Of a stretch of DNA of 64,000 nucleotides, positions 51,415 through 59,683 are shown piece by piece. Position numbers and translations under genes: made by a program. The notes beneath the pieces are model-generated. The model saw only the letters and a program-made list of their open reading frames with translations, had not been told where the DNA came from and did not search any database. Within the stretch, counting starts at the first letter, position 1. Each line of letters opens with the position of its first letter. Source of the DNA: an uncultured Bacteroidales bacterium (GTDB lineage Bacteria; Bacteroidota; Bacteroidia; Bacteroidales; F082); assembly GCA_905234455.1 (NCBI GenBank), contig CAJOIH010000009.1, forward strand, positions 21,909 to 85,908, written 5' to 3'.

Positions 51415-52437
51415 ATGAACGAATATATTCTTGGCATCGAGTCTTCTTGCGACGACACCTCTGCCGCGGTTCTTCAAGGCACGCGCGTGCTTTCCAACGT
51501 CATTGCCAGCCAGAAGGTCCACGAGAAATACGGCGGTGTGGTCCCCGAACTCGCTTCCCGTGCGCACCAGCAAAATATCATACCCGTCATCGACACGGCC
51601 TTAAAGGATGCAAATATAGACAAAAAACAATTATCTGCAATCGCTTTTACACGAGGACCTGGACTTTTAGGCTCACTTTTGGTCGGAACCTCCTTTGCCA
51701 AGGCCTTTGCGCAGACCTTGGACATCCCCATGGTGGAGATCGACCACATGAACGCACACATCCTGGTGCATTTCGCCACCGATGCCACGCATACCGAGGT
51801 GCCCGACTTCCCGTTCCTCTGCCTGACGGTGTCGGGAGGCCATACCCAGATTGTGGTGGTGAAGGACTATTTCGACATGGAAGTCATCGGCAAGACTATC
51901 GACGACGCGGCAGGGGAGGCCTTCGACAAGACCGCCAAGATCCTCGGCCTGCCCTATCCCGGGGGACCGGTCATCGACAAGCTGGCCAAGATCGGCAATC
52001 CTGAGGCGTTCAGCTTCGCCAAGCCTCAGATCCCGGGACTGGATTATAGTTTCAGTGGGCTGAAAACCAGTATCTTATATACGGTTCGCGACAACCTCAA
52101 ACTCAATCCCAACTTCATCGAGGAGCACAAGGAAGACCTCTGCGCTTCGGTGCAGAAGACCATCATCGACATCCTGATGAACAAATTGGTGAAAGCCAGC
52201 AAGCAGACGGGCATCAAAACGGTGGCCATCGCCGGCGGCGTGAGTGCCAACAGCGGCCTGCACGACGCCATGCTGGCCCTGGGCGAACAATATCACTGGA
52301 AGGTGTTCATCCCCCGGCTGAGCTATTCCACCGACAACGCCGCCATGGTGGCCGTGGCGGGCTACTTCAAGTATCTTAAAGGCGAGTTCGCCTCGCAAGA
52401 CCTGACCCCATATGCCCGGCAAAGTTTGAAAGATTAA
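51415..52437 (+). CDS. tsaD: tRNA N6-adenosine threonylcarbamoyltransferase
   Basis: A 340-residue ASKHA-fold enzyme that transfers the threonylcarbamoyl group to A37 of ANN-decoding tRNAs, with TsaB and TsaE. Motifs are ILGIESSCDDTSAAVL, the metal-binding MVEIDHMNAHILVHF with two His, LTVSGGHTQIV, GEAFDKTAKILGLPYPGGP and AIAGGVSANSGL. Start MNEYILGIESSC is preferred over an upstream in-frame TTG. Confidence 0.97.
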   Translation: MNEYILGIESSCDDTSAAVLQGTRVLSNVIASQKVHEKYGGVVPELASRAHQQNIIPVIDTALKDANIDKKQLSAIAFTRGPGLLGSLLVGTSFAKAFAQTLDIPMVEIDHMNAHILVHFATDATHTEVPDFPFLCLTVSGGHTQIVVVKDYFDMEVIGKTIDDAAGEAFDKTAKILGLPYPGGPVIDKLAKIGNPEAFSFAKPQIPGLDYSFSGLKTSILYTVRDNLKLNPNFIEEHKEDLCASVQKTIIDILMNKLVKASKQTGIKTVAIAGGVSANSGLHDAMLALGEQYHWKVFIPRLSYSTDNAAMVAVAGYFKYLKGEFASQDLTPYARQSLKD

Positions 52438-52454
52438 AATATAACAATAAAAAT

Positions 52455-53948
52455 ATGAAACGAATTAGTGTATTATTATTTATTTTTGCTCTTGCTTTTA
52501 GCGTGAGAGCCCAGGCCCCACAGCCTTATCTGGTGGCCGACTTTGCCGAGAAGGACCTGCCTGCCATGCTCGATCTCTGTCGTCAGAGTGGGATTGACGC
52601 CCTGGTAGTGCGTAACCCTTTTTCTACCTTCGGCCATTATGAATGGAACGGTACTTTTGCCCCGGAAGGCAACAAATCGGTGAAACGCATGGTGAAAACC
52701 GCCCAGGACCAAGGTGTCACCTTGGGGGTGATGGTCCAGGAGGAGGTCATCAGCACCAACGATGCCTATTTCGCCCCGAAGTACTTCGGCCAATACCAGC
52801 ACTCCGAAGCCCTGACGCTGTTCGACGAGATGGGTGCCGACGACGTTGACATCGCCTTGCGACGCAACGACGCCGTCAAGAACCTCTCTTCGCTCAACCT
52901 GCTGCGCATCGACGATGAGCTTGTCAGCATCGGCACCATGGAGTTCGCCGGCGATCTGGTGCTGCTGCATCACTGCACCCGTGGGATGTATGGCACCCGT
53001 CGCGTCACCCACGGCACCAAAGCCAAGGTATATCGCATTTGGGACACCCCTGACCAGCAAGTGATTCCCACGGGCGAGTTGCGTGAGGCGGTGCGTCAGC
53101 AGCTGGCCGACCGTCTCGAAGCGGTGGGCATCACCCTGGCGATCCAAAAAGGCGATCCGGGACAGGAGTTCCTCGACGAGTCGATTCGCGTGCGTCAGGT
53201 GGAACGCTGGGAGAGCGAAGGCGTGGGCAACACCATCGGCTGGTTCGTCATCCGTGCCGCCGACAAACACCGTGCTGCCACCACCGTCGACGACGTGCAG
53301 TGGATGCTCTCCAAAGCTGCGGCCTACAACGCCGGCTATGGCCTGTTGATCGACCCCAAGGCGATGAAACACCCGGGAGCGCTCTCCGACCTGCTTGCCG
53401 TGATACGCCAATGGAACACCTTAACCCGTGATGGCGCCTTCACCGCCGCCCATCAGGAGGCGATGAAAGACCCTTACCTCGACTGGAATCTCGAACAACG
53501 TTCCGAAGATAGCTTCCTGCTCTATCCCTTACACTTCTCGCGGCGTTTCCAATGCGACCTGCAACCCGTCGATACGGGACTCCTGCAAAGTGAGACCTGG
53601 AACTGGAACGCCGAAGAGGAAGGCCCCTTTGGCCTGCGTCTGCAAGTCGAAGGCGAAGTGGATGTCATCAACCCGATGGTCAACACCTCAAGGGGGTTGA
53701 TGATGCTGGCCTGCACCGTCAAGCCGGGACAGAAGCTGGCGTTTGACTTCAAGGACACCGCCTGGCTGTTGGATGCCAACGGCAACAAGCTGGAGACCGT
53801 CGCCGTCGAGGGATTGCCCGAACTCGCCAAAGGCGACAACGAAGTCAACTTCTTCTGTGAGGTGGATCCCGAAATCGAAAAACGACCCGTGGTGAAACTC
53901 CGTTACATCACCCGCGATCCGGCTCTGGTCATCCATCCCCATAAATGA
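52455..53948 (+). CDS. Secreted protein of unknown function, possible TIM-barrel
   Basis: A 497-residue exported protein (signal MKRISVLLFIFALAFSVRAQ). The N-terminal 300 residues alternate strands and helices in a way that suggests a TIM barrel: YLVADFAEKDLPAMLDLCRQ, GIDALVVRNPFSTFGHYEWNG (split here) and GLLIDPKAMKHPGALSDLLA. The C-terminal 150 residues are beta-rich (FSRRFQCDLQPVDTG). There is a run of conserved-looking acidic residues but no motif that I can tie to a known glycoside hydrolase. It follows tsaD by 17 bp, so it may be cotranscribed. There is no T9SS signal. Confidence 0.75.
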   Translation: MKRISVLLFIFALAFSVRAQAPQPYLVADFAEKDLPAMLDLCRQSGIDALVVRNPFSTFGHYEWNGTFAPEGNKSVKRMVKTAQDQGVTLGVMVQEEVISTNDAYFAPKYFGQYQHSEALTLFDEMGADDVDIALRRNDAVKNLSSLNLLRIDDELVSIGTMEFAGDLVLLHHCTRGMYGTRRVTHGTKAKVYRIWDTPDQQVIPTGELREAVRQQLADRLEAVGITLAIQKGDPGQEFLDESIRVRQVERWESEGVGNTIGWFVIRAADKHRAATTVDDVQWMLSKAAAYNAGYGLLIDPKAMKHPGALSDLLAVIRQWNTLTRDGAFTAAHQEAMKDPYLDWNLEQRSEDSFLLYPLHFSRRFQCDLQPVDTGLLQSETWNWNAEEEGPFGLRLQVEGEVDVINPMVNTSRGLMMLACTVKPGQKLAFDFKDTAWLLDANGNKLETVAVEGLPELAKGDNEVNFFCEVDPEIEKRPVVKLRYITRDPALVIHPHK

Positions 53949-53968
53949 GGAGTCTCTGGTTTTTAATA

Positions 53969-54014
53969 CCTAATTAATTAGGAGAAGAAAGATTCCTGGA
54001 ACGGCGTATTTTTG
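53969..54014 (+). promoter_or_regulatory. feoAB promoter with palindromic candidate operator
   Basis: The -7 box TATTTTTG (54007-54014) lies 20 bp before the ATG. A perfect palindrome, CCTAATTAATTAGG (53969-53982), sits at about the -33 region. Its half site CCTAA resembles those of DtxR/IdeR-type iron regulators, so control by an iron sensor is plausible. Confidence 0.55.
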
Positions 54015-54034
54015 CGATCAAAAAAAAGACTGTC

Positions 54035-56392
54035 ATGATTTCTCTTGATCAACTGAAGATAGGCCAGACCGCCCGCATCAAAGCTGTGGGCGGCGAAGGC
54101 GCGCGCCGTCAGCATTTCCTCGACATGGGCGTCATCCCTGACGCGGTCGTCAAACTGGTGAAATACGCCCCCCTCGGCGACCCGATGGAGGTGCTCCTCC
54201 ACGGCTATGCCCTTACCCTCCGCAAAGCCGATGCCACCCTCATCGAGGTGGAGACGGGAGTGGAGGAGGAGCCGGCTGACTTCCTCAATGCCGACCGCCT
54301 CTATATCAGCACCCTTCATGACCACAACGCCCACCCGGGCTTGGGCGAGGAGGGTATCTACCACGACAAGACCCACGAAAGCCCGCTGCCAAAAGGTACT
54401 CAGCTGACCTTTGCATTGGCGGGTCAGCAGAACTGCGGCAAGACCACGCTGTTCAACCAACTCACCGGTGCCAACCAGCATGTGGGCAACTTCCCCGGCG
54501 TCACCGTGGATCGGAAAGACGGGGTCATCAAAGGCCATCCCGAGACTTCGGTCACCGACCTCCCGGGCATCTACTCGCTGTCGCCCTACACCGCCGAGGA
54601 GATGGTGTCGCGACAGTTCATCCTCCAGGAGAAGCCCAAGGCCATTATCAACATTGTGGATGCCAACAACATCGAGCGCAATCTCTACCTGACCATGCAG
54701 CTCATGGAACTCGGTGTGCCTATGGTGTTGGCACTCAATATGATGGATGAGGTGCGCAACAACGGGGGTACCATCCTGCTGAACGAGATGGAACGCATCT
54801 TGGGCCTTCCCGTGGTGGCCATCTCGGCTTCCAAGAACGAAGGTATCTCCGAATTGGTGGACCACGCCATCCATATCGCCCAGTACCAAGAGGCACCCGT
54901 GCGTCAGGATTTCTGCGACAAGGACGACCACGGTGGCGCCGTACACCGCTGCCTGCACAGCATCATGCACCTCATCGAGGACCACGCCCAGCGTGCCGAG
55001 ATCCCAGTGCGCTTCGCCGCCTCCAAGCTCATCGAAGGCGACGTGACGGTGCTTGAGGCGCTGAAGCTGTCGCAGAACGAGAAGGAAACCCTCGAGCATC
55101 TCATCGTTCAGATGGAGGAGGAGCGAGGCCTCGACCGTGCCGCGGCGATGGCCGAGATGCGTTTCGCCTTCATCAAACGCCTCTGCCAGCAGACGGTGGT
55201 GAAACCCAAGGAAAGCAAGGAATACCGCCGCAGCCGCCGCCTCGACAAGATCCTCACAGGCAAGTGGACCGCCATCCCGATCTTCATCCTGGTGATGGTG
55301 GCCATCATCTACCTCTCCATCGATGCCTTGGGCGCACCCTTGCAGGAGTGGCTCGACCAGGGCATCGGATGGCTCGCCGGTGTGTGCGGTGACGCCCTTG
55401 CCCGCTGGAACGTCAATCCGGCCGTGCAGTCGCTGGTGGTCGACGGCATCTTCGGTGGCGTCGGCAGCGTGTTGAGCTTCGTACCTATTATCATCTTGCT
55501 GTTTTTCTTCCTCAGCCTGTTGGAGGACAGCGGCTATATGGCCCGCGTGGCTTTCGTGAGCGACAGCTTCCTGCGTAAGTTGGGCCTCACCGGCCACAGC
55601 ATCGTGCCCATGCTCATCGGCTTCGGCTGCACCGTGCCTGCTGTGATGGCCACCCGCACCCTGCATTCCACCCACGACCGCTGGCGCACCGTGCTGCTCA
55701 CGCCTTTCATGAGCTGTTCGGCCAAGATCCCGATCTATGGCTTCTTCACTAGCGTGTTCTTCCCTGGACGCGGGGGAGTGGTGCTCATCTGCCTCTATCT
55801 GTTGGGCGTCGTCGTGGGCATCGTCACCGCGCTGGTCACCAAATGGGTAGGTCGTAAAGTCGACGTGGCGCCTTTTGTGATGGAGCTGCCCAACTACCGC
55901 CTGCCGAGCGCCAAGAACGTCGCCCATCTGCTGTGGGACAAGACCAAGGACTTCGTGCAGCGCGCTTTCACGGTGATCTTTATCGCCACCTTGGTGATCT
56001 GGTTCCTCCAGACCTTCGACTTCCACTTCCAGATGGTGGAGAACGGCGAAGGCAGCATGCTGGCCAGCGTAGCCGGATGGATCGCCCCTGTGTTCCGCCC
56101 CATCGGACTGGGCAACTGGCAGATTGTTACGGCTTTGATCAGTGGCTTCATGGCCAAGGAGAGCGTGGTGGCCACCCTCGAGGTGCTGAATGCCATGCCC
56201 TTGTTCACCGTGGTCACCTCGATTTCGATGCTGGTGTTCTGCCTGCTGTATACCCCCTGTGTGGCCGCCATGGCCTCAGTGCGCCGCGAGCTGGGCACCA
56301 AGTGGATGCTGTTCATCATCGCATTCCAATGTGTGGTGGCATGGCTCGTCGCTTGGGTGGCTTATCTCATTGCTAGTGCTGTCATCGCATGA
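54035..56392 (+). CDS. feoB: FeoA-FeoB fusion ferrous iron transporter
   Basis: A 785-residue inner-membrane protein for ferrous iron uptake. The N-terminal 75 residues are a FeoA domain (SLDQLKIGQTARIKAVGGEG, HFLDMGVIPDAVVKLV). After a linker comes the GTPase: GQQNCGKTTLFNQLTGANQH (G1), NFPGVTVDRKDG, DLPGIYSLSPY (G3), LNMMDEV (G4). Membrane core from about residue 410, with gate motifs GFGCTVPAVMATRTL and SCSAKIPIYGFF. The FeoA-FeoB fusion is common in Bacteroidota. The stop overlaps the next small gene by 4 bp. Confidence 0.97.
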   Translation: MISLDQLKIGQTARIKAVGGEGARRQHFLDMGVIPDAVVKLVKYAPLGDPMEVLLHGYALTLRKADATLIEVETGVEEEPADFLNADRLYISTLHDHNAHPGLGEEGIYHDKTHESPLPKGTQLTFALAGQQNCGKTTLFNQLTGANQHVGNFPGVTVDRKDGVIKGHPETSVTDLPGIYSLSPYTAEEMVSRQFILQEKPKAIINIVDANNIERNLYLTMQLMELGVPMVLALNMMDEVRNNGGTILLNEMERILGLPVVAISASKNEGISELVDHAIHIAQYQEAPVRQDFCDKDDHGGAVHRCLHSIMHLIEDHAQRAEIPVRFAASKLIEGDVTVLEALKLSQNEKETLEHLIVQMEEERGLDRAAAMAEMRFAFIKRLCQQTVVKPKESKEYRRSRRLDKILTGKWTAIPIFILVMVAIIYLSIDALGAPLQEWLDQGIGWLAGVCGDALARWNVNPAVQSLVVDGIFGGVGSVLSFVPIIILLFFFLSLLEDSGYMARVAFVSDSFLRKLGLTGHSIVPMLIGFGCTVPAVMATRTLHSTHDRWRTVLLTPFMSCSAKIPIYGFFTSVFFPGRGGVVLICLYLLGVVVGIVTALVTKWVGRKVDVAPFVMELPNYRLPSAKNVAHLLWDKTKDFVQRAFTVIFIATLVIWFLQTFDFHFQMVENGEGSMLASVAGWIAPVFRPIGLGNWQIVTALISGFMAKESVVATLEVLNAMPLFTVVTSISMLVFCLLYTPCVAAMASVRRELGTKWMLFIIAFQCVVAWLVAWVAYLIASAVIA

Positions 56393-56544
56393 ATTTTGCG
56401 TCCTACATAGTGGTTCTAGTAGTGCTAGCGCTGGTGGCTCTGGCTGTTATTGCCTTGCGCAAAGGCCGGCGCTCCTGCTGTGACGGAAAGCCACAAAAGA
56501 AAGGCTGTTCGGGTTGTTCGCTGGATTGCCCGTTTAGAAGATAA
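56389..56544 (+). CDS. FeoB-associated Cys-rich membrane protein
   Basis: A 51-residue protein. One membrane helix (SYIVVLVVLALVALAVIAL), then basic residues and a Cys-rich tail: RRSCCDGKPQKKGCSGCSLD ending CPFRR. This matches the FeoB-associated family, which accompanies feoB in many bacteria. It starts at the ATGA overlap with the feoB stop, so it is translationally coupled. The Cys cluster may bind ferrous iron or sense redox state; the role is not settled. Confidence 0.9.
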   Translation: MNFASYIVVLVVLALVALAVIALRKGRRSCCDGKPQKKGCSGCSLDCPFRR

Positions 56545-56552
56545 CCTCTATA

Positions 56553-56634
56553 AAGCTTTGAGGGGTACCTCAACGGCACTAAGAAACTCCCTTTGGTCGT
56601 TTCTAAGGTGCCTTTTGAGGTACCCCTCAAGCTT
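56553..56634. repeat. Palindromic repeat A, large hairpin between the feo operon and pepD
   Basis: An imperfect stem of about 35 bp: the left arm starts AAGCTTTGAGGGGTACCTCA and the right arm ends TGAGGTACCCCTCAAGCTT. The loop holds TCCCTTTGGTC. It lies between convergent genes and could stop transcription both ways. It shares its loop with repeat B at 58154-58235. Confidence 0.8.
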
Positions 56635-56642
56635 ACAAAAGC

Positions 56643-58112
56643 TTAAGAAGCTTGTTTCGGAGCGTTCTTGAGGATATCGCAGAGGAAATCCCAAAACATC
56701 TGGGCGGTCTTGATCTCGAGACGCTCGTCAGGGCTGTGGACGCCGCGGAGGGTGGGACCGAAGCTGATCATGTCCATGCCCTTGATCTTGTCGCCGATGA
56801 GGCCGCATTCCAGTCCGGCGTGGATGGCGCGCACCTTCGGGTCTTTGCCGAAGCGTTTCTTGTAGACTTTCACGGCGATGTCGCAGATCTTCGACTTGGG
56901 GTTGGGTGTCCAGCCCGGGTAGCCGTCGGTGTGTTCCACATCGGCGCCGGCCAGGTTGAAGACGGCCTCCACCATGTTGGCGACGTTCTCCTTGGCGGAG
57001 TCGATGGAGCTGCGCTGCGAGGTCTGGATGAAGAAGTAGCCTTCCTTTTTCTTGCAGGAGGCCAGGTTGGTCGAGGTCTCCACGAAGTTCGGGATGGTCT
57101 GCGACCATTCGATGACGCCGTGCGGGCAGGCATAGAGGGCGTTGAGCAGCTCGAACTGCGACACCTCGTCGATGACCACGTCGGGTTGGATCTCAGCCTT
57201 TTCGACCACCACGGTGATGCCTGGGTCGGCCACCTGGTATTCTTTCTTGAAGTTGGCTTCCATCTCCTTGCAGAACTTCTCGAAGGCTTCGCAGCACTCG
57301 TTGGGCAGGTAGGCCACGGCGGTAGCTTCGCGGGCGATTGCGTTGCGCAGGTTGCCGCCTTGGAAGTCGTAGAGGGCGAGGTCGTAACGGCCGGTGGCGT
57401 CCCAGAGGATGCGGGTCAGCAGCTTGTTGGCGTTGGCCAGGTTCTTGTTGATGTCGTCGCCGCTGTGGCCGCCTTTGAGGCCTTTCACGGTGACGCGGTA
57501 GGCGGTGGCTTCTTCCGGAGCGGGTTCCAGCTCGTACCACATCTTCACGATGGTGTCCATGCCGCCGGCGCAGCCGATGAAGATCTCGCCTTCGTCTTCC
57601 GAGTCGAGGTTGAGGAGGATGCGGCTCTTCATGTGTTTGGGGTCGAGGGCCATGGCGCCGGTGAGGCCGGTCTCCTCGTCGACGGTGAAGATGCACTCCA
57701 GCGGACCGTGTTTCACTTTCGGGTCGGCAATCACGGCCAGGGCCGCGGCGACGCCGATGCCGTCGTCAGCGCCGAGGGTGGTGCCGTTGGCGTGCAGCCA
57801 TTCGCCTTTGATGACGGCCTCGATGGGGTCTTTCTCAAAGTCGTGGACCTTGTCGCCGTTCTTCTCGCACACCATGTCCATGTGGGCCTGGAGGGCGATC
57901 ATCTTGCGGTCTTCCATGCCTTTGGTGGCCGGCACGGTCATGATGATGTTGCCGCATTTCTCTTTCACATATTTCACTTTATGGTCTTTGGCCCATTTTT
58001 CAAGGTATTCGACCATTTTGGCTTCTTTCTTGGAGGGACGCGGCACACCGAGGATGCCTTTGAATTCCTTCCACATGCCCGCCGGGGCGAGTTTTAAGAT
58101 GCTTTCGTTCAT
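56643..58112 (-). CDS. pepD: Aminoacyl-histidine dipeptidase (M20 family, PepD)
   Basis: A 489-residue zinc dipeptidase that cleaves Xaa-His and other dipeptides. Metal site segments are MIALQAHMDMVCEKNGD (His, Asp), LGADDGIGVAAALAVI with the bridging Asp, and FTVDEETGLTGAMALD with the catalytic Glu pair. The lid domain and the C-terminal HAGLECGLIGDKIKGMDMIS with its His match PepD. It is flanked by palindromic repeats on both sides. No clear -7 box is seen upstream. Confidence 0.95.
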   Translation of the reverse strand: MNESILKLAPAGMWKEFKGILGVPRPSKKEAKMVEYLEKWAKDHKVKYVKEKCGNIIMTVPATKGMEDRKMIALQAHMDMVCEKNGDKVHDFEKDPIEAVIKGEWLHANGTTLGADDGIGVAAALAVIADPKVKHGPLECIFTVDEETGLTGAMALDPKHMKSRILLNLDSEDEGEIFIGCAGGMDTIVKMWYELEPAPEEATAYRVTVKGLKGGHSGDDINKNLANANKLLTRILWDATGRYDLALYDFQGGNLRNAIAREATAVAYLPNECCEAFEKFCKEMEANFKKEYQVADPGITVVVEKAEIQPDVVIDEVSQFELLNALYACPHGVIEWSQTIPNFVETSTNLASCKKKEGYFFIQTSQRSSIDSAKENVANMVEAVFNLAGADVEHTDGYPGWTPNPKSKICDIAVKVYKKRFGKDPKVRAIHAGLECGLIGDKIKGMDMISFGPTLRGVHSPDERLEIKTAQMFWDFLCDILKNAPKQAS

Positions 58113-58153
58113 TTGTTTTATGATTTAGTTGTTATGTTGTTCGGTTGGTCGGA

Positions 58154-58235
58154 AGCTCCGCGATATAACCCCTGAGGCGCTGCATAACTCCCTTCGGTCG
58201 TTACGAAGGCGCCTCAGAGGTTATACCGCTTCGCT
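58154..58235. repeat. Palindromic repeat B, overlapping the end of rpe
   Basis: Arms around TATAACCCCTGAGGCGC and GCGCCTCAGAGGTTATA enclose AACTCCCTTCGGTCGTT. The loop is nearly identical to that of repeat A, while the stem sequence differs. The right arm supplies the last five codons and the stop of rpe. Confidence 0.8.
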
Positions 58236-58877
58236 TCCTCGCAAAAGCGAAATGGTTTCTAAGGGGTTATCAGATTTGAATACTGCGTTGCCGGCCACCA
58301 AGATGTCAGCGCCAGCCTCGTAAAGGGCGGCAGCGTTCTGGAGGTTCACTCCGCCATCCACTTCAATTAAAGTCGATAAGCCTTGGTCTTCGATCATGGC
58401 TTTCAGCCTTCGGATCTTGCCGAAGGTGCGTTCGATGAATTGTTGTCCGCCGAAGCCGGGGTTGACGCTCATCAGCAACACCAGGTCGAGGTCGCCGACG
58501 ATGTCTTCCAGTACGGCCACGGGGGTATGTGGGTTCAGTACCACGCCGGCCTTCACGCCGAGGGCTTTCAGCTGTTGCACGGCACGATGGATATGGGTGC
58601 TGGCCTCATAGTGGAAGGTGATGATGTCGGCACCGGCCTTCACGAAAGGCTCGAAATACTTCTCGGGTTCTACGATCATCAGGTGCACATCCAGGGGCTT
58701 CTCGGCCAGTTGGCTGATGGCTTTCACCACGGGGATGCCAAACGAGATGTTAGGCACGAAGCGGCCGTCCATCACATCGCAGTGGAACCAGTCGGCCTCG
58801 CTGCGATTGACCATGTCGATATCCCTGCCTAGATTCAGGAAGTCGGCTGAGAGCAGGGAAGGGGCGAGCATTTTCAT
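58221..58877 (-). CDS. rpe: Ribulose-phosphate 3-epimerase
   Basis: A 218-residue TIM-barrel enzyme that interconverts ribulose 5-phosphate and xylulose 5-phosphate in the pentose phosphate pathway. Metal and catalytic motifs are APSLLSADF, WFHCDVMDGRFVPN with His and Asp, DVHLMIVEPE, LLMSVNPGFGGQQFI and EVDGGVNLQNA. The C terminus, after the final helix, ends SLLRGSEAV, with the last codons in a palindromic repeat. Confidence 0.96.
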   Translation of the reverse strand: MKMLAPSLLSADFLNLGRDIDMVNRSEADWFHCDVMDGRFVPNISFGIPVVKAISQLAEKPLDVHLMIVEPEKYFEPFVKAGADIITFHYEASTHIHRAVQQLKALGVKAGVVLNPHTPVAVLEDIVGDLDLVLLMSVNPGFGGQQFIERTFGKIRRLKAMIEDQGLSTLIEVDGGVNLQNAAALYEAGADILVAGNAVFKSDNPLETISLLRGSEAV

Positions 58878-58899
58878 AATTGAAATGGTTTAAGTTTTG

Positions 58900-58907
58900 C
58901 AAATATA
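58900..58907 (-). promoter_or_regulatory. -7 box of rpe
   Basis: TATATTTG on the minus strand, 22 bp before the rpe ATG. Confidence 0.6.
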
Positions 58908-59024
58908 AGCATTCTTGGATAAAGGAATAGTTAAATAATTGAATTATTTTTTGTTTATAGAATGGTTTTATATTATTGAGGTTCAAGACGTTATTAAAAT
59001 ATGAAAATAATTAATTATAAATAA

Positions 59025-59057
59025 GGCAATAATAGAAATATTTGTATTATTTTTGCC
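59025..59057 (+). promoter_or_regulatory. Promoter and imperfect inverted repeat of the toxin-antitoxin pair
   Basis: TATTTTTG at 59048-59055 lies 47 bp before the antitoxin ATG. GGCAATAAT (59025) and ATTATTTTTGCC (59046) form an imperfect inverted repeat over it, a plausible site for autoregulation. The rest of the 225-bp gap after rpe is AT-rich with nothing else recognised. Confidence 0.45.
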
Positions 59058-59102
59058 GTTGAAAAGGTTGATAAAGAATAAAACAACTAGAAAAAACTAA
59101 TC

Positions 59103-59312
59103 ATGAATACTGTCAGAATCAAAAAAAGGAGTTATCTTCGCAGCATCAATCCGGCAATTCAGATGAATATGGAATTTTATGCTCCGACAACCAGGGAAGA
59201 GGCTCATCGTCGTATCGAGGAGGCGGAGCGTGATATTGCAGAGGGGAAAGTGGTGCCACATGAAGAAGTAATGAGGCAGGCTTGGGAATTGCTTAAGAAG
59301 TATGGTTGTTGA
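59103..59312 (+). CDS. Putative antitoxin
   Basis: A 69-residue protein: a short N terminus (MNTVRIKKRSYLRS), then one long charged helix (TREEAHRRIEEAERDIAEGK) and HEEVMRQAWELLKKYGC. This is the size and style of the antitoxins that precede ParE/RelE toxins, though it has no clear DNA-binding domain. It overlaps the toxin gene by 11 bp. The family is not certain from sequence alone. Confidence 0.75.
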   Translation: MNTVRIKKRSYLRSINPAIQMNMEFYAPTTREEAHRRIEEAERDIAEGKVVPHEEVMRQAWELLKKYGC

Positions 59313-59619
59313 TTGGCGTGAAAAGGCTCAACAGCATTGGATTGAGCAGTTGGAATATTGTGCCCGCACTTTTGGTGAGCCAACGGCATCAGTTTTTATT
59401 AAGAGTACTGATGCAAAGATTGAAAGAATCTGCAAGTTTCCGGAATCGGGAACCAGAGAGTCTTTGTTGATTGACAAAGAGATGGTTTATCGGTATGTGC
59501 TTGTCCAGAAACGAGTGAAGCTCATATACCGATATGATGAGGAACAGCAGACCGTCTATATTGAGGATGTGTGGAATACCAAAATGCTGCCGGAGAATCT
59601 TGTGGATGGGATGAAATAA
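59302..59619 (+). CDS. RelE/ParE-family toxin
   Basis: A 105-residue protein: an N-terminal helix pair (DWREKAQQHWIEQLEYCART), then the strand pattern KRVKLIYRYDEEQQTVYIED and DVWNTKMLPENL typical of ParE-like toxins. Whether it targets gyrase or cuts mRNA cannot be told. Overlap with the upstream antitoxin gene is the usual type II arrangement. Confidence 0.85.
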   Translation: MVVDWREKAQQHWIEQLEYCARTFGEPTASVFIKSTDAKIERICKFPESGTRESLLIDKEMVYRYVLVQKRVKLIYRYDEEQQTVYIEDVWNTKMLPENLVDGMK

Positions 59620-59652
59620 TACCAAAATCTTGTTTCTTTTACAAAGGTTTCT

Positions 59653-59660
59653 TATTTTTG
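59653..59660 (+). promoter_or_regulatory. -7 box of the FISUMP lipoprotein gene
   Basis: TATTTTTG, 23 bp before the ATG at 59684, with a TTG at 59630-59632 as possible -33 element (20-bp spacing). Confidence 0.65.
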
Positions 59661-59683
59661 CGGTGAACAAAACAATATCAACT

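Noticed and set aside
53978..56026. 682-codon open frame antisense to feoB
   Set aside because: His/Asp/Gln-rich shadow of a well-supported FeoA-FeoB gene.
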